DNA of 28,809 bases, from the IMG/VR virus record IMGVR_UViG_3300020060_000023, positions 1-28,809 of that record; one strand, written 5' to 3'. The notes under the pieces were generated by a model. It was not told the origin of the DNA and ran no database searches. It worked only from the letters and a program-made list of their open reading frames with translations. Source of the DNA: a virus. Made by a program: the position numbers and the translations under genes. This document shows, one piece after another, positions 19,859 through 28,699 of this stretch. The number at the start of each line of letters is the position of its first letter. Position 1 is the stretch's first letter.

Positions 19859-20611
19859 GTGCCGACCAACCACGTTCAGGACCGCACCCTCCTCGCCGGT
19901 CTAACAAGATTTAAGACGTTTGCCCAAAGAGCTATTACGTGGCTTTCTGGTGGTGTTGCGACAGGTGATCCTGGTTCTGTCACTGAAGTTGATTTCAGCA
20001 CCGGCCTCGCTGCTACACAGAATGGGAGCCGTCTCACCGTCGTCGCCTCGGGTGGCTCGGGAACGGTAACAAGCGTTGGGATCACAACCGGCTCCAGTGG
20101 CGTAGGAGTCTCCAACAGCCCGATCACCACCAGCGGCGACATTGACCTCGATCTCGGAACAGCAGCAGATCGCGATGTCCCCGCAGCAGGCGACGCCGGT
20201 CCTACAGAAGTAGTTCTCGGTAACGATTCGAGACTCGGCGGTGGCGGCTCCTCTCGTGTCATCGGCTTCGGAATCAACGGTGGCGGGATAGCCCTCACAG
20301 CAGGGCAGACCTCTCGCGCCGTGCGGGTCAAGGGCACAGGAACGATCTCGCTTTCGACGATCTTCCTCGATCCTGGTTCCGCAACAGCAGACTGCGTTGT
20401 AGACATTCTGACCAGCAACCTCGCCAACTACGACACCGGAACCTCGATCGTAGCTTCCGCCAACCCCACGCTCACTTCTGCAATCAAGGACGAAGACTCC
20501 ACGTTGACAGGCTGGACGACAACAATCGTGGATGGAAATTTCTATTGGATGGAGATCGTATCGGTAACTGGCGTCACGTCGGTGACGGTCAACCTCGGGA
20601 TTGATCCTTAG
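19859..20611 (+). CDS. Probable tail-fibre-like protein
   Basis: 250 aa, GTG start. ASGGSGTVTSVGITTGSSGV and SNSPITTSGDIDLDLGTAAD are repeated Gly/Ser/Thr short strands typical of phage tail-fibre shafts. The C-terminus (about 150-250) is a beta domain with DGNFYWMEIVSVTGVTSVTV, possibly the tip. Host-receptor binding is inferred. Precise fold unknown. Confidence 0.58.
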   Translation: MPTNHVQDRTLLAGLTRFKTFAQRAITWLSGGVATGDPGSVTEVDFSTGLAATQNGSRLTVVASGGSGTVTSVGITTGSSGVGVSNSPITTSGDIDLDLGTAADRDVPAAGDAGPTEVVLGNDSRLGGGGSSRVIGFGINGGGIALTAGQTSRAVRVKGTGTISLSTIFLDPGSATADCVVDILTSNLANYDTGTSIVASANPTLTSAIKDEDSTLTGWTTTIVDGNFYWMEIVSVTGVTSVTVNLGIDP

Positions 20612-20613
20612 TC

Positions 20614-21576
20614 TTGGCCTACTCAACTTTCGTCAACTTCGCCAGTACTGATGTGGGAGCCCCCGTGCTCGCCACGGTGAACGGTTCTGGCGTCACATGG
20701 GCCCGCTGGATACTTGTCACGAAGGGCGGCTGGACAGAAATATTCACCGGAACGAACTCAGCCATATTTCAGATGCCTGGCGGCAATGGCCGCGTCATTC
20801 GTGTGGTGCATGACAGCGCCGTCTCCGGGTCCACCGCCAAGATGACAGTGCGCGCCGCCGCCAGCGCGAGCGGCATCAACACGCTGGTCCAGCCGTGGCC
20901 CCTCGTCGCGACTATCGCTGATGCGAACTCGACGTGGAGCATCGTTGCCGGCGCGGCCTACCAAGGTATCGTCACCGAAGAGTTCGTTAGCGTCATGGTC
21001 GCACGCGCGGCAAATACATGGACGCTCTGGAACTTCTTCGGCGACGCCGAACCAGTCGCTGCCGGAGACACGAACAACACGGTTATCCGCGTGATGAACA
21101 ACCTCACGAACACGAGCGGCCTTGCGTGTCAGAACAGCCCGCCGAGTAACATTACTCTCGGATCGGTATCGCCGTTGTTCTTCGCGTACGCAACCTATGA
21201 CGGCGCCACGTTGGCGCCTGTTCTCAATTGCCACAACCCCGGCGTGCAGAACGTTCTCGGGTCCTGCCTCAGCTATACGAACCCAGAAAAGATATCGAAC
21301 CGCGTGCCATTCAACGAAATCTCACTCGGCGATCTCTACACGAACAACAGCGGCACATGGAATGCGACCAATGGGGCTGTGCGTCGCCTTGTCATACCCA
21401 ACATGTGGCAGGGATTGACCAGCGGATTCCCCACCGGCTATTCGCAGCTCGACACGATCAACGGCCCGGTTGGTGGGTCGTCCCTCACGATGTTCAGCGG
21501 TCTTGGTGATATGACCTCAGCGTCTGGCGGCATGGTCTACATGCAGACCACGAACGACTGGGCGCTGCTGACATGA
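20614..21576 (+). CDS. Probable tail-appendage protein, 320 aa
   Basis: TTG start three bases past the previous stop. Beta-rich throughout: YSTFVNFASTDVGAPVLATV, RVIRVVHDSAVSGSTAKMTV; alternating strands and turns continue to the end with GSSLTMFSGLGDMTSASGG. It resembles minor virion proteins of phage appendages. Function is inferred from position among tail-fibre-like genes. Confidence 0.55.
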   Translation: MAYSTFVNFASTDVGAPVLATVNGSGVTWARWILVTKGGWTEIFTGTNSAIFQMPGGNGRVIRVVHDSAVSGSTAKMTVRAAASASGINTLVQPWPLVATIADANSTWSIVAGAAYQGIVTEEFVSVMVARAANTWTLWNFFGDAEPVAAGDTNNTVIRVMNNLTNTSGLACQNSPPSNITLGSVSPLFFAYATYDGATLAPVLNCHNPGVQNVLGSCLSYTNPEKISNRVPFNEISLGDLYTNNSGTWNATNGAVRRLVIPNMWQGLTSGFPTGYSQLDTINGPVGGSSLTMFSGLGDMTSASGGMVYMQTTNDWALLT

Positions 21577-21899
21577 GTGCGCATACTGGTGGTTGGAGCA
21601 TACGAACCTGTTTGCCGATCTACCGCGACAAGCAGACCCTTGCGGACGGCTCCGGATTATCTACATTTGCCGGCGCTCCCATTCTTCTCGCCAATGAACT
21701 CGGATACCCGCTCTACAACACCTACACGCTCGCCGATGGCTCTTGGACGTTCTGGGACATCAATGCAGTTGACGGAACCTATTACGCCTACACAGTCGCA
21801 CTTGGTGAGGACTGGCGCATTGTCGTCACCAATCCCACGGCCGTAGTGACGCAGGTCCACTACGCTTCGCGCGCTTCGTCTCAGGCGTTCATAGGATGA
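21573..21899 (+). CDS. Unknown 108-aa protein near appendage genes
   Basis: GAPILLANELGYPLYNTYTL and WDINAVDGTYYAYTVALGED suggest a beta-rich virion-associated protein. It overlaps both neighbours by ATGA and is followed by the terminase genes. No family recognised. Confidence 0.52.
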   Translation: MSAHTGGWSIRTCLPIYRDKQTLADGSGLSTFAGAPILLANELGYPLYNTYTLADGSWTFWDINAVDGTYYAYTVALGEDWRIVVTNPTAVVTQVHYASRASSQAFIG

Positions 21900-22348
21900 G
21901 CGAAGAGAAGCGCGGCCCCGGTCGCCCCAAGAAAGAAGTCGAGAAAGACTTCAACGATCTCTCCGAGCCGGAGATGATCCTGTACCTCTACAAGAACGGT
22001 TGGACAGACTCTCAGGTCTGTGGCGACTTGCAGATGACCAAGGAAGAGTTCGACGAACGATTCAAGACGGACACGGAGTTTGCTCGCTGGATTTCATATG
22101 GCCGCATGCTCTGTCGTGCTTGGTGGGAAAACAAATACCGCGACTCGGCTGAAGGCGCGAAGCTCAATGCCCCGATGGTCAACTTCGCAATGAAGAACCT
22201 GTTCGGATGGGCGGAGAAGAGCGAGACCACGAACACAGACATCGCGCAGATCGGCGACATGTCCCGCGATGAGGCGATGCAGAAGCTCAGAGAACTGGGG
22301 CCAAAGATCGCAGACATCATTGAGATGAGGCCGAAGAAAACAGGGTAA
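21896..22348 (+). CDS. terS: Terminase small subunit
   Basis: 150 aa. A basic start (EEKRGPGRPKKE), then a helix-turn-helix-like region (LYKNGWTDSQVCGDLQMTKE) and helices ending LNAPMVNFAMKNLFGWAEKS, the typical small-terminase pattern. The protein recognises phage DNA for packaging and brings it to the large subunit. It overlaps the next start (TAATG) and its position before the ATPase supports the call. Confidence 0.78.
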   Translation: MSEEKRGPGRPKKEVEKDFNDLSEPEMILYLYKNGWTDSQVCGDLQMTKEEFDERFKTDTEFARWISYGRMLCRAWWENKYRDSAEGAKLNAPMVNFAMKNLFGWAEKSETTNTDIAQIGDMSRDEAMQKLRELGPKIADIIEMRPKKTG

Positions 22349-23163
22349 TGCTTCAAACCAACAAGGACCGTAAGGTCAGCGTCGAGGACCAAGGAAAGGT
22401 AGCTCGACTGCTCAGGAAGCTCGAATCCAAGCAGTCGAAGACGCTCACCACTAACCCAAAAGATTTGATGTATGCAGCGGCTCTCATCGAGCACTGTGAC
22501 AAGCTGCAAGAGACTGGCGGGCATCTCTACAAGATATTCCAGCCCGGCCCACTCTCCATAGAGAACTACTCGCACCACAAGGCGTTCTTCGACGCCACTG
22601 CCACCCACAAAGAAGTGCTGTTTCGCGCCGCGAATCGGGTCGGCAAATCAGTTGCAGGCGCTTACGCCTCAACGTGCTGGACAACGGGCCGCTACCCCGA
22701 GTGGTGGAAAGGCCGCGTGTTCGACAAGCCTACGAAGGGATGGGTGTGTGGCGACACCAACGACACCGTACGGACGATCCTCCAAGAGAAATTGCTGGGG
22801 CAACCGTACGGAACTGGGCTGATCCCGAAAGAGAACATTCTCGACATCGTAGTGAGGCCGAACACGGGCGGCACGGTAGACACGATCTACATACGCCACA
22901 CGCCGACGAAGAAAGTCTCACGAGTCAAATTCAAGACGTATCAATCCGGCGCTGAGTCGTTCTACGGCGATGACCCGGACTTCGGATGGATGGACGAAGA
23001 ACCGAGCGGCAAGGATGCGCAGCTCATCTGGAACCAAATGTACATGCGTCTTCTGACCACCAACGGATCACTTCTCATCACGTTCACTCCGCTCCTTGGT
23101 TGGACACCGCTGGTCCGTAGCTTCTCCGAGACCGCAGTCGATTTGACGCCGCAAGATGACTGA
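22348..23163 (+). CDS. terL: Terminase large subunit, ATPase half
   Basis: 271 aa. Walker A near residue 93 (RAANRVGKS), Walker B DFGWMDEE at 211-218, and coupling motif LLITFTPLLG at 242-251. This is the ATP-driven motor of DNA packaging; the usual single protein continues into a nuclease domain. Here the frame ends at TGA 23161-23163 and the nuclease continues from an overlapping ATG. An upstream TGA at 23144 in the other frame blocks simple in-frame fusion. Confidence 0.88.
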   Translation: MLQTNKDRKVSVEDQGKVARLLRKLESKQSKTLTTNPKDLMYAAALIEHCDKLQETGGHLYKIFQPGPLSIENYSHHKAFFDATATHKEVLFRAANRVGKSVAGAYASTCWTTGRYPEWWKGRVFDKPTKGWVCGDTNDTVRTILQEKLLGQPYGTGLIPKENILDIVVRPNTGGTVDTIYIRHTPTKKVSRVKFKTYQSGAESFYGDDPDFGWMDEEPSGKDAQLIWNQMYMRLLTTNGSLLITFTPLLGWTPLVRSFSETAVDLTPQDD

Positions 23164-23917
23164 ACTGTTTACCGGACGAGCGCTCATCACAGCAGGAATG
23201 AAGCACGCCGCCCATCTTTCCAAAGCTCAGATCGACGAAGCCAGAGACAAGACGCCTCAGTATCTCCGCGCTGCGGTGATCGACGGCGACCCCACGATGG
23301 GCGCTGGCAACGTGTATCAAGTCGTCCGATCTGACGTTGAATACGACTACATCAGAGACTCCAAAGGAAAGTACATCGAAGTCCCTGCGCACTGGAAGCG
23401 CATCGGCGGTCTCGACGTAGGGTTCAACTGCACAGCGTTTCTCGCTGGTGCTTACGACGCAGATAGCGACATCGTCTACATAACCGACGAGTTCTTCTCA
23501 CACAAGCAACCCCCCGCTGTCGTTGCCTCCGGTATCCGTCTTCGCAAAGGAGACAAGTACCCGATCATGACGGACTACGCGGGAACCGATCAGAGCGACG
23601 GTAAAAAGCTGATCGTTGAATACCGCAAGGAAAAGCTCGATTGCCGTCCCGCGGATAAAGCGGTTGAAGCAGGCACCCACGCCGTTTGGCACCGCCTCTC
23701 TACAGGTCGCTTGAGAGTCTTCAAGCACTGCACCGAGACCCTGCGCGAATACGAGCTGTATCAGCGCGACATCAACGGCCTCATCGTCAAAAAGAACGAC
23801 CACGGAATGGACGCTATGCGCTACCTCGTGATGGGTCTCAAACAGGCCAAGCTCATTTACCAGACCGATAAGTCTCCTAGTCCGTTCAAGTACCGCTACA
23901 ACTTCGCCGGAAGCTAA
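23156..23917 (+). CDS. Terminase large subunit, nuclease half
   Basis: 253 aa, ATG at 23156 overlapping the ATPase stop (ATGACTGA). RNase-H-like nuclease with three visible acids: D87 (IGGLDVGF), D140 (IMTDYAG) and D219 (DHGMDAMRY). It cuts concatemeric phage DNA at headful or cos-like ends. The first part, AAHLSKAQIDEARDKTP, aligns with the linker of single-chain terminases. All catalytic residues appear intact, so the pair may work as two chains. Confidence 0.85.
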   Translation: MTELFTGRALITAGMKHAAHLSKAQIDEARDKTPQYLRAAVIDGDPTMGAGNVYQVVRSDVEYDYIRDSKGKYIEVPAHWKRIGGLDVGFNCTAFLAGAYDADSDIVYITDEFFSHKQPPAVVASGIRLRKGDKYPIMTDYAGTDQSDGKKLIVEYRKEKLDCRPADKAVEAGTHAVWHRLSTGRLRVFKHCTETLREYELYQRDINGLIVKKNDHGMDAMRYLVMGLKQAKLIYQTDKSPSPFKYRYNFAGS

Positions 23918-23918
23918 T

Positions 23919-26327
23919 TTGAGTACGATTGCTACATCTCCCTCTGACGAAGAAATAGACGCGCTCGTTGCTGTCCTCAGCCCAGAGGATTTGGCGCGGC
24001 TAGAAGCGGAAGACGCCGAGTTCGAGGCGAAAGCGGCTGAAGAGAAAAAGCATCAGCTTGCGCTTTTGGCGAAAGAGATTGAGGGCAAGTTCAACGAAGA
24101 TGCTGCTCAGCGCCAGCGCAAAGAGATCGAGTGGTATTGGGCAGAGCGCCTGACCCTCGGCTCCATGTGGAAGCTGTACAACCGCTGGGGGTCTAACGAC
24201 AAACCGTTCGATGTCAAAACAGACATCACGGGTGACGACGACGAGAAGCCCGAGTTCAACATCGTCAAGCCGAAGCTCCGCATCGCTCAGTCTCAGTTGG
24301 AGATGATGCAGTTTGGTGCCGGCACGGACAAGAACTTCTCGATCAAAGCGAAGAAGCCTGCGCGTATGCAGGCTCAGATGAACTCCTCTGCTCCGCTGTT
24401 CCAGGCGGACGGACAGACCCCTATCGTCAATCCCGAGACCGGGCAGCCCATGACTATGGGCGAGGCTGTTGGTCTCAAGAACGCACAGGACGACGAACAA
24501 GCGCGTCAGATGGAAGAGACGTGCTGGTCGCAGATGCAGTCGGCCGGCTACGGCCAGAAGATGCGTCTGGGCTTTGCTGATCTCTCGACGTACGGCTCAG
24601 TGATTTACAAGGGGCCGATCAACTGCACTACGGGCAACAAAATCCGTATGCAGATGCAGCCGTCAGAAGGCCCCCCGATCTGGGTTACATCCTACTCCCA
24701 AGAGCGTAGGCCCGATTTCGAGCTGTGCAATCCGTGGCTGTTCTACCCAGACTATCGTGCTCTTACGATTGCGGAAGCCGAGCATGCCACCCTCCTCCAT
24801 ATCTACTCGCCGACACAGCTCAAGCTGCTCGCCGGTCAGGATGGCTTCGACAAGGCGGCAATCGCGGAGTGTCTGGCTCAGAAGCCGATTGGCGACTACT
24901 ACCAAGCCTTCCGAGCGAGAGCTGTCCGCTTTGACAACACCAAGTTCCTAGAGAACAAATACGTGTGCCTTGAGTGGCACGGCACCGTCGGCATGAAGCA
25001 GTTGGGTGATCTCGGCATTGATCCGCCGTACGAGAACCCGTTCGACATGTACAAGGCCGAGGTGTGGGTTTGCCAAGGCCGTGTGATCTACGCATGCCTT
25101 GAGATGCTGGAAGCAGAGCTTTGCCTGCCCTTCGCTCTCAACGTGTGGGAGCCTGACCCCTCTTCGATGTTCGGCTTCGGCGCGATCCTGCTCCGCGACG
25201 CGCAGCGTGTCGTGAACATGACGTACAAGATGGTCCTGGACAACGCCGGTCTCTGTGCTCTGCCTCAGGTCGCCATCGACCGCGAAGGCATCGAGCCTCA
25301 GAGCGGCAAGCCCGAGATTACGCCGGGCCAGGTGTGGAACAAAACTGAGAACGGAATGGGACGGCCGATCGGTGAAATGATCGAGTTCTTCTACGTTCCC
25401 GACAATCTCCAGATGCTCACGTCTGTCATGAACATGGCGCGAGAGTTCGGAGACGAAGAGTCTGGTACGCCGCTGATCGCTGGTGGCATGGGCGACCCTC
25501 AGGTGGGCGACACGGGCGCTACCGGCATGGCAATGATCATGCAGGCGAGCACAAGCGTCCTAAGCAGCAAAGCGCGCCAATGGGACGACAAGATCACTGG
25601 TCCGGTGGTCAACTGGTTCTACGAATGGAACATGCAGTATTCGTCCAAGGAAGAGATCAAGGGCGACTACGACGTAGACGTTCAGACCTCGACCGCCTAT
25701 CTCAACAAGGTGATACAGCAACGCGACCTTGAAAGGCTCTGTGTCGAATACGCGCAGAACCCGGAGGTCCAGAAGCGCATCCGTGGCAATGAGCTGTATC
25801 GCGCCCGCTTCTCTGCGATGAACATCCCGTTTGACTCTCTCGTCCGTTCGGAAGAGGAAGTCAAGCAGATTGAGATGCAGCAGGCCGAAGCTGCCAAGAA
25901 CAACCCCGATCCGGCTTCCCTGAAAGCACAGGCCGACCTGATCAACGCCAACGCTCACGCGCAAGACGTTCAGAACGACGCCAAGAAGCTGGAGTTTGAC
26001 GCCCATCAGGGCTTGGTGAACGCGGAGGCTGAGCGAGAGAACAACCTCGCCAACTACCAGACGCGCAACAACGAAGCGACAGCGCGTGCCATCGAGGCCA
26101 AGACCGAAGAGAACATCGCGATCATGTCTCTCGCGGCCAAGGACAAGCAAGAAGCCAGCAAACTCGTCGCCGAGCTGGACATCCACGACTCGACACAGCT
26201 CTCCGAGCAGTTCACGGCCGGTGTCCTCGCACAGCAGGGACAGAAGAAGCTGGAGCTGGAAGAGCGGAAGGTCAAGGCGACTGAGGACGAAATAGCCCTC
26301 GCCAAGAAGACCGGGAGCGGAATTTGA
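23919..26327 (+). CDS. Portal protein
   Basis: 802 aa, TTG start with GGAAG upstream. The N-terminus is acidic. From about residue 110 (NIVKPKLRIAQSQLEMMQFG) a portal fold follows. The last 160 residues are Ala/Gln/Glu-rich coiled helices, like the barrel extension of P22-type portals (about 725 aa). It forms the ring through which DNA enters and leaves the head. Position between terminase and scaffold is standard. Assignment rests on context, length and pattern. Confidence 0.82.
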   Translation: MSTIATSPSDEEIDALVAVLSPEDLARLEAEDAEFEAKAAEEKKHQLALLAKEIEGKFNEDAAQRQRKEIEWYWAERLTLGSMWKLYNRWGSNDKPFDVKTDITGDDDEKPEFNIVKPKLRIAQSQLEMMQFGAGTDKNFSIKAKKPARMQAQMNSSAPLFQADGQTPIVNPETGQPMTMGEAVGLKNAQDDEQARQMEETCWSQMQSAGYGQKMRLGFADLSTYGSVIYKGPINCTTGNKIRMQMQPSEGPPIWVTSYSQERRPDFELCNPWLFYPDYRALTIAEAEHATLLHIYSPTQLKLLAGQDGFDKAAIAECLAQKPIGDYYQAFRARAVRFDNTKFLENKYVCLEWHGTVGMKQLGDLGIDPPYENPFDMYKAEVWVCQGRVIYACLEMLEAELCLPFALNVWEPDPSSMFGFGAILLRDAQRVVNMTYKMVLDNAGLCALPQVAIDREGIEPQSGKPEITPGQVWNKTENGMGRPIGEMIEFFYVPDNLQMLTSVMNMAREFGDEESGTPLIAGGMGDPQVGDTGATGMAMIMQASTSVLSSKARQWDDKITGPVVNWFYEWNMQYSSKEEIKGDYDVDVQTSTAYLNKVIQQRDLERLCVEYAQNPEVQKRIRGNELYRARFSAMNIPFDSLVRSEEEVKQIEMQQAEAAKNNPDPASLKAQADLINANAHAQDVQNDAKKLEFDAHQGLVNAEAERENNLANYQTRNNEATARAIEAKTEENIAIMSLAAKDKQEASKLVAELDIHDSTQLSEQFTAGVLAQQGQKKLELEERKVKATEDEIALAKKTGSGI

Positions 26328-26527
26328 TCGACTCTCTCGGCAAAGACTGGCTGGAGATTACGGCCGAACTGGACAAGCTGACCACGGCCGCTCACAAAGC
26401 TCTGAGGGCCGGCGATCGCGGTAACGCACACAACGATTTGACAGCAACGTGGTTTGCCAGAGGGCAGATCGACATTCTGGAGCGCATAAGGAAGCTCCCT
26501 GATAAAACCAACCTACAACAGGATTAA
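26324..26527 (+). CDS. Unknown 67-aa head-region protein
   Basis: Overlaps the portal stop (TTGA). A helical protein: WLEITAELDKLTTAAHKALR and FARGQIDILERIRKLPDKTN. Possibly a minor head or scaffold-associated protein. No family recognised. Confidence 0.5.
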   Translation: MIDSLGKDWLEITAELDKLTTAAHKALRAGDRGNAHNDLTATWFARGQIDILERIRKLPDKTNLQQD

Positions 26528-26530
26528 CAC

Positions 26531-27643
26531 TTGAGCACGGAAGCAGCAGAAGTTAACGGTTACGGATTGACCGACGAAGAGACAAGAGAAGCGCGGAACT
26601 TTGCCAAGCAGTACCTCAAAGGTGAAGACCCCGCTCCCATCGAAGTAGAAGCTCCCCCTGAGAAGGCGGAGGAAGAGATTGAAACTGCGGCGGAAGTCGT
26701 AGTCGAGAAACAGCCGGGAACAGCCGAAGGCGAAGCCCCCGCTAAAGAAACAGAAGTAGTAGAAGAAGCCGACCCTCTCGCCGGATTGCCAGAGGAAACC
26801 CGAGTCAAGATTCAGGAAATCCTGGCTGCTCGGGAAAAGGAAGCGAAAGACCTCCAGCACAAAGAGTCATCGTCTCGTGGTCGATTGTCAGCTTTCCAAC
26901 GTCAAGCCTCGGAAGAACGCACCAAGCGACTGGAACTCGAAGCCAAGCTCGCCGGCCTTCAGACCAAGGAAGCACCCAAGCCGTTAAAGGAATCCGCCAC
27001 CACTCCGCGTCTAAAGGAGCTGGCTGAGAATGACCCGGCTTACCTAGAAGCTCTCGATGAGTTCCGCACCCTGCAACGAAAGGAGTGGGAAGAGGAACTG
27101 AAGGTTCGTGACGCCAAACTAGACGGATACACACAACTCCAAGAACAGACTCGTCAAGAGGAATACCACAACCAGTTTGTTGAAAAGCTGGATTCCGAAT
27201 TCGAGAACTGGAGGGAGGTCGTCTACAAGGTTGACGACAAGGGCGTGATACAGGTCAACGAGAAGAAGGAACCCATCTTCTCTGACGGCTACGCCCACTT
27301 CATCACTGATCAGCCTCCTGCCGTACAGAAAGCCATTCTCAATGTAGAGAGTCCAGACGATGCACTCTGGGCCATTCGGCAGTACGAGCAGTGGGGTAAG
27401 AGCAAAGGCTTCATCAAGACAGAGGACGCGACCGCAAAGGTCCCCAACCCTCAAGCCGATGCGATCAAGAATAAACGAGAGCAAGACCTAAAGAAGACTT
27501 CGGTTCCCAAGTCGAGTTCGACTCCCCTTGCCGTCAACACTCCGTTTGATCCGAGTGATGAGAAGGCAGTGGAGCGTCTGAGACGGGCAGCTCGCGAGTC
27601 AATTCTTAAGGGAGATTTGACAATCTTCAACAACGCTCGATAG
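26531..27643 (+). CDS. Scaffold protein
   Basis: 370 aa, TTG start with AGGATTAACAC. Very acidic N-terminus (EEEIETAAEVVVEK), a coiled-coil middle (EETRVKIQEILAAREKEAKD; EERTKRLELEAKLAGL) and a more basic end (ERLRRAARESILKG). This is the composition of phage scaffolds, which guide procapsid assembly and are then expelled. The gene sits directly before the capsid gene. Confidence 0.75.
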   Translation: MSTEAAEVNGYGLTDEETREARNFAKQYLKGEDPAPIEVEAPPEKAEEEIETAAEVVVEKQPGTAEGEAPAKETEVVEEADPLAGLPEETRVKIQEILAAREKEAKDLQHKESSSRGRLSAFQRQASEERTKRLELEAKLAGLQTKEAPKPLKESATTPRLKELAENDPAYLEALDEFRTLQRKEWEEELKVRDAKLDGYTQLQEQTRQEEYHNQFVEKLDSEFENWREVVYKVDDKGVIQVNEKKEPIFSDGYAHFITDQPPAVQKAILNVESPDDALWAIRQYEQWGKSKGFIKTEDATAKVPNPQADAIKNKREQDLKKTSVPKSSSTPLAVNTPFDPSDEKAVERLRRAARESILKGDLTIFNNAR

Positions 27644-27694
27644 CACAAGAAACAGCGCTAGCGACATCCCACAACCACAAGAGACAAGTAACAA

Positions 27695-28699
27695 ATGACT
27701 CAGCTAGTCAATACCTACGGTGGTATTGGTTCGCGTACGAACGTCTTTGCAGACGAGAAGTTCCTTAGCCATGCGCTTCCGCAGTTGGTTCTGGAACGGT
27801 ACGCAACCGTCAAGCCACTTCCGAAAAACAAGACCCTGACGATCGTCTTCCGTCGCTCGATTCCGTTCGACGTTACCGACGTTCCGCTTCAGGAAGGTGT
27901 AACCCCCACCCCGCTCGGCATGCAGTTTGAAGATGTCCGCGCCACGATGAAAGAGTACGGCGACTGGGTTCAGATCAGCAACATCATCGCTGATACCCAC
28001 GAAGACCCGGTGCTTAGTGAAGCTACCGAACTGCTCGGCGAAAAGGCCGGTCAGACTCGTGAGCTGATCAACTGGGGCAACTTCCGCTCCGGCACTTCCA
28101 TCTTCTACGCTTCGACGGCTGCGTCTCCGACGCTGCGCACTGACGTTAACGCTCCGATTAACCTCTCGCTGATCCGCAAGGTTGAGACGTTCCTCGACGG
28201 CCAGTACGCCAAGCGCATCACGAAGATGATCAACCCGTCTTCGGACTACGGCACCACAGCCGTTCCGGAAGGTTACGTTGCTATCGGCCACACCGATCAG
28301 CGCGGCGACCTGTACGACATCCCCGGCTTCCGTCGCAAGGAACTGTATGCGTCGGGTAGTCCGGAACCGAACGAAGTTGGTTCGGCTGATGGACTGCGCT
28401 TCGTCATCTCGGCGTTCCTCAAGCCCCTGCCTGGTGCTGGTTCGGCCACGCTCAACGGTATGCGCAGCACCAACAGCGCCGTTGACGTGTATTCGACCAT
28501 CGTCTTTGGTCAGGAAGCAATCGGCACGGTGCCTCTCAAGGGCATGAACGAAGCAATGATCAAGGTCCGCAATCCGGGCCAGATCGACTCCGGCGATCCG
28601 CTGGGTCAGCGTGGCTTCGTGTCGTACCGCATGTACCACACCTCTCTGATCCTCAACCAGAACTGGATTTCGAGAATTGAGGCGGGAGCGACGGCGTAA
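27695..28699 (+). CDS. Major capsid protein, N4-gp56 family
   Basis: 334 aa. Near the start FLSHALPQLVLERYATVKPL is followed by PKNKTLTIVFRR, then EGVTPTPLGMQFEDVRATMK and YGDWVQISNIIADTHEDPV, the N4-gp56 signature run. FLDGQYAKRITKMINPS and AIGHTDQRGDLYDIPGF continue it. These form HK97-fold shells. AGAGACAAGTAACAA before the ATG is a form of the shared leader. It is the most abundant virion protein as a rule. Confidence 0.9.
   Translation: MTQLVNTYGGIGSRTNVFADEKFLSHALPQLVLERYATVKPLPKNKTLTIVFRRSIPFDVTDVPLQEGVTPTPLGMQFEDVRATMKEYGDWVQISNIIADTHEDPVLSEATELLGEKAGQTRELINWGNFRSGTSIFYASTAASPTLRTDVNAPINLSLIRKVETFLDGQYAKRITKMINPSSDYGTTAVPEGYVAIGHTDQRGDLYDIPGFRRKELYASGSPEPNEVGSADGLRFVISAFLKPLPGAGSATLNGMRSTNSAVDVYSTIVFGQEAIGTVPLKGMNEAMIKVRNPGQIDSGDPLGQRGFVSYRMYHTSLILNQNWISRIEAGATA

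Noticed and set aside
19901-20626. Long - strand frame opposite the tail-fibre-like gene
   Set aside because: Cys/Arg-rich translation typical of a reversed Gly/Ser/Thr gene, no start signal.
25560-26186. 208-codon open frame on the - strand inside the portal
   Set aside because: Antisense shadow of the helical portal tail; Leu/Val-rich translation is expected from reversed Gln/Ala/Glu codons.
27704-28639. 311-codon open frame on the - strand opposite the capsid gene
   Set aside because: It is the mirror of a strongly coding + strand gene with clear N4-gp56 blocks; its translation has low-quality Arg/Val-rich sequence and no ribosome-binding site.
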